The notes beneath the pieces are model-generated. The model was not told the DNA's origin. It searched no databases and worked only from the letters and a program-made list of their open reading frames with translations. Position numbers and translations under genes: made by a program. A DNA stretch of 64,000 bases, taken from positions 48,698,151 through 48,762,150 of the forward strand of contig NC_134949.1 of NCBI RefSeq assembly GCF_965638725.1. Reading direction: 5' to 3'. Every line of letters starts with the position of its first letter. The first letter of the stretch is position 1. This document shows positions 46,765 to 57,899 of the stretch, piece by piece. The DNA is from Aptenodytes patagonicus. Taxonomy: Eukaryota; Chordata; Aves; Sphenisciformes; Spheniscidae.

Positions 46765-48381
46765 TTTCACCTCGTGTGCTTCTCCTCCACTCTCTTAATA
46801 CCGGCAGAACAGACATGGAAACGTTAAAGCTACCAGCATTCAGGCCAATCGTAATCTTATCCCGAAAGCAGCAGTTTCCTTTCAAAAACTGGACCTTCAG
46901 GACCTTAGCTCTGCTGCTTTTTTGGAACAAAACGCCAACTGACAGCGAAATACACGTGAACGAAGGAGGTGGTACCTTCTCCAGGCTTGTTGAACCGACG
47001 AAGGCAGTTGCCAGCCGGTATAGAATGTTACCTTTCCACGGTTGCCAACCGCTCCTCCAGCTGGTGACATCAGCGTCATGGCGCTCTCTGACCTGTCCAG
47101 CTTGAACATCTTCCTTTATCTCCACTGCTTCAGAGTAAAGTACGGAAGATCGGACCGTTTCAAAGAGTCTCCCGCTCCGGTGTTTCTTTAACGTAAAACG
47201 GCAGAAACCCACTTGGCGGGGCTTCAATAATACCCAACTCCTTGCCGTAGGAACTGTGGCCTTGGAAGCAAATCTTTGACACCGCAAAGACAAACCTCCT
47301 TCTTGGACTATTTTTAACCAAAACCCTCGAGCCCAGTGTTTTCCTTACTGTACCTCTTTCTTTGGATGGAGAAACTTGCTGCTTCCTGCTAGTGCGCTGT
47401 TAGCTGCTAACTGCTTACAGTGTTGGGGTTCATTGCTTTTTCTCGCTTCCGTGACGCCCGCTGCCACAGCTAAAGCAGAAAGAACAGCGTACGCTTGTGT
47501 CCCTAATTAACACCTCTGTTCTCATTCGGGTCCTAGGCTGCCTCTGAACAAAAGGTATCGGGGGGGGGGGGGGGATGAAGTTTCAGTCCCGGAGCGTGGT
47601 AAGGCATACTGTTATCCCCAGGACGTAGGGTCAAATTTGCAACACTGAGTGACATCGGTGACTTGGAGATGAACACTTCAGGTGCCAGTGACTCCATGGG
47701 CACAAAGGGTACAAGGCTGGCTCAGCGGTGGCTACACCCAAGCCGGGGGAGAAGGACAAAGACATTGAAACGACTGGAGGTCTTCTAGTCTCTCTAGGAG
47801 CCTATCGATTTGTTTGTAACTCAAGTATCAGCGGGTGGCCCGAAGGCTAACTGCAAAGGACAGTACCGCATGCCTGACCACTGGGACTTTGGCAGCGGAA
47901 TAAAGCGACTTCTACCGGAATGACTTCACCTAAGTAGAGAATGAAAGTGCCCGCTGGGATCAAGGTGGGGAGTACTGGCGAGAGCTGTGAACAGAGAAAC
48001 GATGTGAAAAGGCTGCCACAGTTCCGTAAGCCCTACCACTGACTGGGGCACAGAGGGGAAGGAAAATTCAGGAAAGCAGATGAGGGCCACGGATAATGAA
48101 CTGTCAGTGGGCAGGAGCAGCCATAGGAGGAACGGGTCAACGCTGCCAAGAGCTATCCAAACAGGGGCTCTTTGTAGCTGTATAGCTGTGCCTAAATGAG
48201 GCGCGGAAGAAGGTACGGTCAGGAAGCATTAATTCCGTATTGGGTTTGTGTGGCAAGGTTTTGGTAGCGGGGGGGCTACAGGGGGGGCTTCTGTGAGACG
48301 CTGCTGGAAGCTTCCCCCATGTGGGATAGAGCCAATGCCAGCCGGCTCCAAGGCGGACCCGCCGCTAGCCAGTATGTGACA

Positions 48382-49342
48382 GAAACAACGCTGCAGACAC
48401 CAAGGAGAGTGGAGAAGGAGGGGGAGGAGGTGCTCCAGGCGCCGGAGCAGCGATTCCCCTGCAGCCCGTGGTGAAGACCATGGTGAGGCAGGCTGTCCCC
48501 CTGCAGCCCGTGGAGGTCCACGGTGGAGCAGATCTCCACCTGCAGCCCGTGGAGGACCCCACGGTGGAGCAGGTGGATGCGCCCAAGGGAGGCTGTGACC
48601 CCGTGGAGAGCCGGCGCTGGAGCAGGCTCCTGGCAGGACCTGTGGACCCGCGGAGAGAGGAGCCCACGCTGGAGCAGGTTTGGCGGCAGGACTTGTGACC
48701 CCGTGGGGGACCCACGCTGGAGCAGCTTGTGGAGAACTGCAGCCCGTGGGAAGGGCTCAGGTTGGAGAAGTCCGTGGAGGACTGTCTGCCGTGGGAGGGA
48801 CCCCACGCTGGAGCAGGGGCAGAGCGTGAGGAGTCCTCCCCCTGAGGAGGAAGGAGCGGCAGAGACAACGTGTGGTGAGGTAGAGGAAAGCGGGAGTAAA
48901 GTTGAGCCCGGGAAGAAGGGAGGGGTGGCGGGAAGGCGTTTTAAGATTCAGGTTTTATTTCTCATTACCCTACTCGGGTTTGATTGCTAATAAATTAATT
49001 TCCCGTCGTGTCCCCCGCCCCCCGAGGCGAGTGTGTTTTGCCCGTGAGGGTAACGGGTGAGTGACCTCGACCCACGAGCCTTTCGTCGTGTTTTCTCTCC
49101 CCTCTCCAGCTGAGGAGGGCAGTGATGGAGCGGCTTTGGCGGGCACCTGGCGTCCAGCCAGGGTCAACCCACCACAGACTGAAAGGTTGTCTACCGAGGC
49201 GCAGAGCCTGGCTAACAGGAGGAGGCCGCTGTCCTGGCGGAGGCAAAGTCGGACCCAGAGAGGTGCCCACGCCCTGGGGCCAGGGCATCCACGCCCCAGG
49301 CCCGGGCGTGTGGCACCCCGGCGAGCAGAAAAGACAGCCTGA
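48382..49342 (+). repeat. GC-rich avian dispersed repeat (unit 3 copy)
   Basis: This is the unit 3 copy, at the same position relative to the CpG island and nearly identical to the other two. Confidence 0.55.
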
Positions 49343-49371
49343 GGAAAGGCTGCCAGGCCAGGGGAACGGCA

Positions 49372-50062
49372 CCGCCGGCGGCTAACGGCCGCCGCCACGG
49401 CGCGCGAGCGGGCCACCACGCGGCCGCCTCAGCCCGGCGCCGAGCACAGCTGGGGCGGGGCGGCCCTGCCGCGGCGGGAGCCGCCGCTGTGGGAAGCGGA
49501 GCTGCCCCAGGCCCGCGGCCGGGCTGGGCGGCGGAGCCACCGCCTCGCCGAGGGCTGCTGGAGAGAGGCGACCGCGCCCCGCCCCGCCGTCCCCGGCGCT
49601 GGGGTGCGTCGCGGGGCTCCCGGCGGGCGGCGACGGACTCGGTTTCCCGCCGCGCACGGCGGGCGCGGGGCGGCGCAGGCGCAGTTCCGTCTCGGCGGCG
49701 GGCCGGCGGCGGGAGCGGGCGGGCGGGGCCATGAGGCGCCGGGGCGCGGTGCAGCGGCAGGTGCCGTGTCTGTTCGTGACCGAGGTGAAGGAGGAGCCGT
49801 CGGCCAAGCGGGAGCGCCAGGTGGCCGGGGCGGCACGGGGCCGGGCGGGAGGGAGGCGGGGCCGCAGCCCCCGCGGCGCGGCCGGGGCCGGGGCCGGGGC
49901 CGGGGCCGGGCGCAGGGGGAGTCGCTGGGCCGCGGGTAGCGGCGCCGCACGGCGGGGCGGAGCGGAGCGGAGCGGAGCGAAGCCGGGGGGACGGGCAGCA
50001 GCACCGACCGTGTCAGACCCGCCCGGCGCGGCCCGGCCCGGCTGCGGGGAGGGGGACACCCG
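49372..50062 (+). promoter_or_regulatory. CpG island (unit 3)
   Basis: The island in unit 3 shares the interrupted hexamer block and short pentamer run of unit 2. In this stretch units 2 and 3 are therefore closer to each other than to unit 1. Confidence 0.7.
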
Positions 50063-53000
50063 AGTGGGGAGAGGTTTCTCTCCAGACCTTGAGGGAAATG
50101 CACGGCAGCGTTTTCCATGGGGCTCCCCCCCCCGTAAATGCGGGGAAGAAAGGTCGTGTGGGAGCCGTTTGAGCTCTGTCCCGCTCCTTTCCTGCCAAGT
50201 GCACCCAGGTGCTCACCGTGACGTTGTGTTTGCTTTCTCTAAGTGTCGGGAACAGTCATGGCGAGGACTGAGGCCACTGCGACATGACCGCCCTGGGAGC
50301 TTGTGTAAAACCATCCTGCCGTCCCCGCCTGTGAGCCTTGCGGGGGAAAAATCAGCTTGTGTCTCTTCTTCCTTTTTTTTAAAAGAAAAGGTCTTTTTTT
50401 TGTGACCAAAGGAATATCAGGCCCATGACAGAAGAATTCATTTGAGGCTGTCAGACGCGGGATACTTACGAAGGTGAAAGTAATGGAGCCCGATCCAAGC
50501 TGTTTCTTCCCGAGATGTAAGAGGCAGTGTCGGGACAGATTGGGGTGGCATTCACCTGTCTAGCTCTAGACCTCCGACTTGTGTTTCCCGACTGCAGTAG
50601 CAGCACCAACTGCTGTCTGTCGGCTGCGTAGTGCACTTGAATCCATCTGGGTGACTTTCTCCCGTTGGTGTTTGGCTTCTGGACGGAAGAGCTGAAGTGG
50701 TTGCCAAAACGTCAGTAACGTAACTGTTGAACTCTCAGTACCAACACCACCTTGATAATGGTCGTGTAAGGGTAGCTCCCGACATTGTTGTTCCTTCATA
50801 GGGGACAAGCCGACAGGGGATTAGGTCTATACCAGTGTAGATGCTATTCTTCTTGTTTTTCAAAGCGCAGGCAAGGATAATAGAGGGGGTTATGACTGCT
50901 AGGGAAGAAGCGGGGTGGTGGTGGGAAAACCAACGGGCATGTTTCCTCCCTGCCCTGGAAATTTTCTTTTCCATGTCACCTTCGTGAAATCTTCCTGTAT
51001 GCTGTATGTTGTGGTTCCACATGTGATGACTAAAATATGAAGCAGCCACGTAATGTCAGGCAAGCATGTAGAAGGTTGTTCTCGTTTTACGGCTTCCGAA
51101 TTCTGTTTGGAGACTTTTGCAAGACAAGGACTCGCTTTGTGTTTTGCCAGCAGGAAGAGACCGTGACCAGCTTACAAGTGAAAATTGGCTGGGGCGAGAG
51201 GAGGGCGGGGTGATGGTTATCGAGGAGACTATTGGAATCCAAACAGAAGGGATTACATGTTTGCAGTGAAGGTGTTACAGAAGCCCTAGCTGCAGGAGTC
51301 CTCCTAGAAGTGTGGACTAGTTGTGGCTGGGTATTTGTTTCAGACCCCGGCCCACTTCCTTCTGTGCTCTTTGTAAGCGGGAAAGCGTTCAGTTGGCAGC
51401 ACTGCTCCTAAGTATTTAACACCGGGACGCTTTTGCCACCTTGCATTCCGCAGGTCCGTGCATTGCACTAACACGGTGCCATTGACTTTCCGCTCCAAAC
51501 TGAAAGCTCGGAGCAGCTAGTCACGATGAGTTTCTGTTGCCATCGTGAGGCAGGGAGACACATCTCAACATTTTGCAGCGTTGGACTGGAACCCTTCTAG
51601 TTTATATGCACTGTGTAAAGTGGAAGGCAAAGTCACCTCTAAATACTCATCAAGAACGATTAAAAGAGGGAGAGAGTTTGCAAGTAGATTGCCTTTGTTC
51701 TTTTGTCTTAGGGCATTTTCCAAAGCGTCATGTCTTGAAGAAACAAGGGTGTATTTCGACAGTATTAGAAATCAGCACTATAATGTGTAATACTGGACCT
51801 AGAGGGGGGCCAGCTGTAAGGAGCAAGAATCCGCACGAGACCGAGGCAGTAAGACAGCCCTGACGAGGCTTTAAAACACCTGTCTTCTTTTCAGCCGTTT
51901 CAAGTGTTGGCAACTGAAACTGTAACTGGAAAGGCGTTAGAGGCAGATACGTACAATGCAATTCCTACTGAAAAGGTGGCCGGAACCTGCTGTTACGTAA
52001 CTGCCTATGAAGGTAGGAAGGAAGGTCCGTATGCAGGTTTCTCCTGCTGACTAGAAGCCTTGTTTTACTTAGTTTTCACTTTTATTGTATGACTTACTGG
52101 ATTGCAGCTGTTGTGAATTCCAGCCTGCTTAAAGGTCTTGACCACAAAGTAACAGTTACCGTAAACATAGTAGGTGTTTCTAAAGTTGTTACAGATTTTA
52201 CTCTCTGAAGTCCAGGAAGCATGGTCTAAGCGAGCATGCCAGTGGAGGAAGTATTCCCGTTTTAAAATTTCTTATTAGGAAATCTTCCTTGCACACTAGA
52301 ATTTATGTGATAGAGGGTGCCTGATTTCCTTGGGGAGGATTACAAGACGTGTGGAGGTTGGGAGGAAAACGCGACGAGTGTGGTTCGCTGCATCGCTGGG
52401 GTTCTTGCCTTTACCTGAAATTGTGAGGAAACTTTGTATTACACCAGGCAAGATTCTAGGGCTAGATTTTGGATTGATCTACAGTAGTTAAGTGATGACT
52501 TTAAAGGGTGCCTTTGGGTATGAAATTTCTCTGGTGACGAGTGAGAAGTCCTATCTTGCCTTTTATGCGGTTGATTTCAGTACTCTGCAGGGTATGGTGA
52601 CCTCAGGAAACTGCTGGTTTTACCCCTCTGGAAACTCCAGGGCAAGCCTGTCTATGGGCCGGGCTGGATGGAAAACCCGACAAACAAGCTGAAGAAAGGT
52701 GTCAACGATTCTCGTGTCTCGGGGCTTATTTTCAAGTGCTGTTAGTTTAAGCCAGCGTGGGGGACGTGTCATGCAGCGCATATGTGAAAACACAGACACG
52801 CAGTCTTGAGGGCCTCCCTGCATGAAATGCTGAATATCCTCCCTTTCCTTGGGCTCCTCTTTGGGGCCCTCATGCCAGAGACAACCAGGCAGGAGGGGAT
52901 TAAGGAACGTAATAGGGGATGCGTCTGTGGTCTGGAAAACACGCCTGTATTTTTTGTTGTTTTTGTGGGTCTTAGTGCCTTTGAAGCTGTGAAAGGGAAG

Positions 53001-53119
53001 TCTTGGATAAGGGTTTGACCACACAAAGCACTGATCCCTTCCCTTCCGCTGGTTTCGGCCAAGAGCAGTTGAGAGCTGGCAGGAACTGTTACTATCTCGT
53101 TGAGCCATGTATTTATTGT

Positions 53120-55090
53120 ATAATGATGAGGTATTTCTTAGTGTCTGTGACTAGCCAGGTTGAGCAAGTGATGACTAAGAGAACAGCATTTGTAATTTCT
53201 CTACAGGAAGCTCCAGTGAAAAGGGAAGAGATAGTGTACTGAGGTTGCGGTTCCACAACAATCCAGGATCAGCCAAGTATTGCCCTCATGGCCACGTCCT
53301 TCTCCTCCTGCATTTATTTGTCTTTCCCTTGAGCTGGGCCTGCCACTTAGCTCGATCCTTTGCTGGGAATATTGGCGTGTTAACGTGCTAGAAAACTATT
53401 TTCTTTTGGCTTTGGCTTGTTGGGTTGGCTTTTCAGGGTGGGGAGGTGGGTTAAATTGCACCAGAAGGTGCTAGTTCTTTATGATCCCAGTTGCAAAGGC
53501 GCTCAGATTCTATAAAGCATCTCTTAAGATGCTGGGTGTTTGAGATCACACTAAAAAGAAATGGAGGATAGTATAGATAATCATATGACCCTTCAGATGC
53601 TGGGAACCCCAAGCTGTGCAACGTCGAATGGGCCTCCCACCATGGCCTAGCACACCCTGTAGATCCCGTGCATGGAAAAGTTAGCCCATGTTGGTCATTT
53701 GAGCTCTTACAGGATTTTCCTAAAGAAGCCAACTCTATTCCTCATTTCTACTGTCAAACAAAAAGGATGTTCACATGAGAACTTCTTCTCGCTGCACCGT
53801 TAGATAAAGGCGAGGCCAGGCAGGAGGTCGCATATAACGGGACACAATATCCCTCAGAATTAAGATTTTAAATTTCCTCAGGCAGACAACATATAAAATG
53901 TTGCCGCAAGGCATCATGTGCCACAATTTGGAACTCCAATGTCTAATTAGAGGGGGGGAAACATTTTCGATACACTTAGTCCTTCATTTTAAAAAGATGT
54001 TTCTTGTCCGTTTTGTAACTCTCAGCTAAACCAGATACTCTAGATTTTTCTATTCTTATTGCAGTTAAGGAAAGTGATGCCCAACTGCATACCTGTTTAC
54101 AACCGCTACAGCGTTTTGCAAGTTTAAATTATTAAAAATTAAATTTCAAAATAGAGTAAAAATTACACCATTACCACCCAAGGTTTATGCAAGATATTCT
54201 CAATCAAGTAGGATAGAGAAATGTATGACTATATTTCTCATAGAACGATAGAATCATTTCAACTAGAAGGCACCCTGGACGGTATCTGATCCATCCTCAT
54301 GTTCTAAACAGTCACGATGAAGAAAAGGCTCCAAGGAAGCAAAACGCTTTTATAGTCACAGTTACGGGTGCCACCGAAACAATTACTGGGTCCCAGTGTT
54401 ACAGAAAGAAGTTTGAAGGGCTCTCCTCCAAAACTGATGATGTTCTAAGAATGACCAAAGGTCAGGTAAATGCAAAAATGGAAAAACGTCTGAGACAAAG
54501 ATATGAAGTCATATATGTTACATATATGTAACAATTTAGTATGAGGTTTCTTGATTCAGAAAGCAATATTAAAGTGTTCTTTTTATCAGTCTTCCACTCA
54601 GGCTTTACCCAAGCTTTTATACTTTAGTTTACAAAGTGTGTAAAACCATATTTCAGTTAATTCTGAGAGTTTTCTTGTGAAGTTCATTTAGTTCACAACA
54701 CAGTTCTGCTGCCCTGCTAAAAGTGCAAAATCTCAAGATCAAACTCAGAGTGAGCCCCCAAACGTCTGGCAAACAGCTAGAGAATCTGGCTTTCACACAA
54801 ACACATCTACTTTCTAGAATGCATTACTATTGCTGTTTACATGAAAAGTCCTCTGAAACTCTGAAATAGTATTTATTCATATTAGTAATTATGCACTAAA
54901 ACATCTGTCAGATAAAATAGGGGAAGGCTCTACTTGGGGACTTTTTTCTCTAAGGACATCTTTTACTATCAGTCTTCTGGTGTACAGCCATAGTCTATAA
55001 AAATCATTTCAAGTGTCAGATTTTTGTAACAGACTAAACTTAGTGGATATGTGACCATACAGAGAACACTTTTTTAATTTTTAATCAGTT
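53120..55090. other. Unit-3-specific replacement segment
   Basis: Homology to units 1 and 2 stops after TGTATTTATTGTA at about 53119 and returns gradually from TCAGTTTCTAAACGTTACA at about 55085. Full identity is seen only from about 55140. About 775 bp (5320-6095 in unit 1, including the CR1 fragment) is replaced by about 1.97 kb of AT-rich sequence. It holds a short CR1 3' remnant and an unassigned open segment at about 54244-54528. No gene is recognised. Confidence 0.85.
54240..54300 (-). mobile_element. CR1 3'-end remnant in unit 3
   Basis: The plus strand reads ATAGAACGATAGAATCATTT, then CAACTAGAAGGCACCCTGGA, a diverged reverse complement of the CR1 3' terminus. It is much more degraded than the CR1 of units 1 and 2 and is a different insertion. 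Confidence 0.65.
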
Positions 55091-57899
55091 TCTAAACGTT
55101 ACAATGTACTTCCTCCAACATATTTTTTGAATTTGCCATTTTATCAGCTTTGTTTTTTCCAGTTGATAACTTCCGTATTTCAATTTAGATTTTTCTTGTG
55201 AAGTGACGCACTCGCTTCATCTCTTTCTCCTGTCTACGTATCGTTCTCCTGTTCTGTTCGCTTCCACGTCTTCTTGGCTCTGCTGTCCAAATAGATATGC
55301 AGAACGTTTTGTGCATAATGTATTAGAGGAAAACTACGTGCTCTTTCAGAAACATTTTAAGAATTAAGCTTTCGGCGCGAGACACGAGATAGAGGCTCTA
55401 ATCTCTGCTTTCAAGACGGCTGTAAAATGTATTCACGGTCCTTCGGGCATCTTGTGAAGGGTTTGTAGCCCGAGTCCTTTTATGAATTTGGACCTCGGCT
55501 GATCATCGTTCAGCTATTGCAGATGCTTCACGAGCAGCCAAGCAGAGGGACAAATAGATCGCGCTCATATAGTCTCTGCTCTGCTTTGCCCAGTGCTACA
55601 AGCCAAACCCCACTTCTTGTAGCTCCTCGCTTTAAAGGCGGGCACATCTTTTGCTTTCATGTCAGTAATATGGGGAAAAACTAGGAATCACGGGCTAGTT
55701 AGGCAGGCAAAATTACATGTCTGCAAACAAACAAAACTACTAACTGCTCTGTCAGAGTACTCGGCACTGCTTAGAATCTCGCGGGTTTTGGTTGGGGGAG
55801 TTTTAAGAGCAATTTTGCATTCCCTCGGTGGGGAGCGACATGCCACTTTTACTAAAAAGACTGAACTGTAAAAATTTCTCTCAAACAGTTACCTGAATGG
55901 TTGTTTTGAACCTGGCGAACGTTTTTGCATGTGGGGTTTTTTTCCTCCAAGTTGGTGCATTGTAAGATCCCGAGGTATATTTGTCTGTAGAAAAAACATA
56001 CGCATTGTTTCTTAATTTCAGCTACCATTTCAGGAAAGACTCTCTCAGTCTGATGTGTGAATTCAATATTACGTTGGCTGAGGTGTCAATTAATGCATCG
56101 GGTGAGTCATACATCCTCTCTGAAATACAAGCTAGTGTTAAATACAGACTTTCTCTCTAGTACTTTAAAGATCATTTGCCATCTTGCAGCGTTTTCAGCA
56201 GGCCCACAGGATCTTCCAAACGCGGCGGTTCTGCCACGGACGTCCTTGACTGGAAGAACGTGAATGTTGCTGTGTTGAAAATCTTCCCAAAGGCATCAGT
56301 TGCTGTTAGATTAAGTGAACCCGTAAGCCAGCCTCCTGTTTCATCTCTGGCTGTGCAAGCACTAGATGCAAGGCAATATTACGGTTGTGTGCTTGGCACT
56401 TGATTTTGCGCCAGAGTAAGCTGCCTACTGACGAACCGTTTTCTGTAAAATTTGGTTAAAACTTCATCTCATTAATACTCTTGTTTCCTGTTAATTCCAG
56501 CTTAATGCCACTGATTCAAATTATTAATTGCCCAATAATCCTACAACTTTCCGTTGATACACAACATGTAAGTATTACCATAGTTTTCCGTTTGGGTCCA
56601 AAATCTCCTCTTTGTGTCAAGCTGATTCCTTTGTTTGGAGCGTTTCCCACCGTACGGCTCAGGTACTGCTGAAAAGAAAGGTAGCGAAAATGGTAACGGT
56701 CGCTCTTGTGACAAAAATGCTGCTCACCTTTTTTTTGAAATGTGCTCTCCTTTTCTTAACCTGGAAATTGGGTAAGAGGTATTCTTCACATTAAGAACGT
56801 TCTCTCTGTAATCTCTCTACCAATCTGTCCACATTTAATCAAAGCAGACATTCAAAGCAAAAAGAAAAGCCCCACAACTCTTCGTCCCCGAGACGAAGCA
56901 GTGATGTCGGGATTCATTTCACTTCACTTTATTCCTCTTAAAGCGGGGGTTACTCTGTCTGAAGGAGGTTCCTTTTGTTGGAAATTAAGGCAGGGAGGCA
57001 CCTCAAGGTGGAGATGCAGCCCAGCTTAAGAGAGGAGACTGCAGCTGGCAAGATGAAATCACTTCCTCAACTTAGGATTGTTTCAATTATTTGCCACTAA
57101 ATGCCTTGATGAAGTGACAGATGAAAAACCACAATGATCCAGAGTGACCGTGGAAAGGGAAAGTAGAAAGGCAAACAAAACCCAAATGAGGTACTAGATT
57201 GCGTGACGCTATAGCAGCAAGTTAAAAAAAAGCGAAAGGTGTAAAATTATGGTTGCATCTGCAACAGACTGCCGAAAAGAAAGATACAAGACTCAGAATG
57301 CCACCTGTAGGCTTCTTGTCAAATTGATGGCATAGTACGTCCTATCAAGAGGACAGTAGAGTATTTCAATCGATACATTTAAATCGAAAACAGACGTTTG
57401 AATTAGACCCAAGGCCTTGTTTATTCAAGATGAGAAATAATCCTAAATAATGGCAATAACCAGAAAGCCATCACAATCAAAACTCCAGTGAAATCCTAGT
57501 TGTGGCAAAATGCCGCGCAAAGCAAGGTCATTCGTCCCCTGCTGGGAGGAGGAAAAAAGTTGGACAAGAAACGCTTCTTGAGAGGAGACTGAAATTCTAC
57601 TGCAAAACTACTTCTAGTACTATTGCTATCAATAGTTAGAGCAAAACGAGAAGCTAAAGGTGGACTATTCCGAGGTTTATGAAATACTTCAAAAGAAGAA
57701 ATCACCTAAGAGGTGCTGTAAATATTAGGGATCAGTACGTTAGTGCACATCAGCGCATCATCGCGTTCATCCCTCTTTGTTGGCAGAGAAATGAATTCCT
57801 GCTGCGACGGTGGCTCAATTACTGCTCATGAATATTCTGTCTGACTAACTGTAAAGCTTTACAAAGCTTTACGTTTCTGCCTGTGGATACTGCTGCAAT

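Larger units (their letters stand above)
23886..47782. repeat. Tandem array unit 2 (23,897 bp)
   Basis: This is a direct copy of unit 1 with the same gene order and all exons. It differs by scattered substitutions, a CpG-island rearrangement near 25595 and 25965, a 1-bp loss near 36849, a shorter CA run near 40527 and a longer poly-G run at 47560. Unit 2 keeps the triple internal exon duplication. The copy-specific differences argue against a simple assembly duplication of a single locus. Confidence 0.97.
49731..56675 (+). pseudogene. RLIG1: RLIG1 pseudogene, unit 3
   Basis: Third copy. Exon 1 is 49731-49820, exon 2 is 51895-52012 and exon 3 starts at 52641. The later degenerate exons lie at about 56198-56328 and 56500-56675. 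It carries KVAG like the others. Its large intron is interrupted by the unit-3-specific segment at 53120-55090, which adds about 1.18 kb net. Confidence 0.82.

Noticed and set aside
53451-53732. 93-codon minus-strand frame in the unit-3-specific segment
   Set aside because: No recognisable family, no splice context and only one copy. It may be chance.
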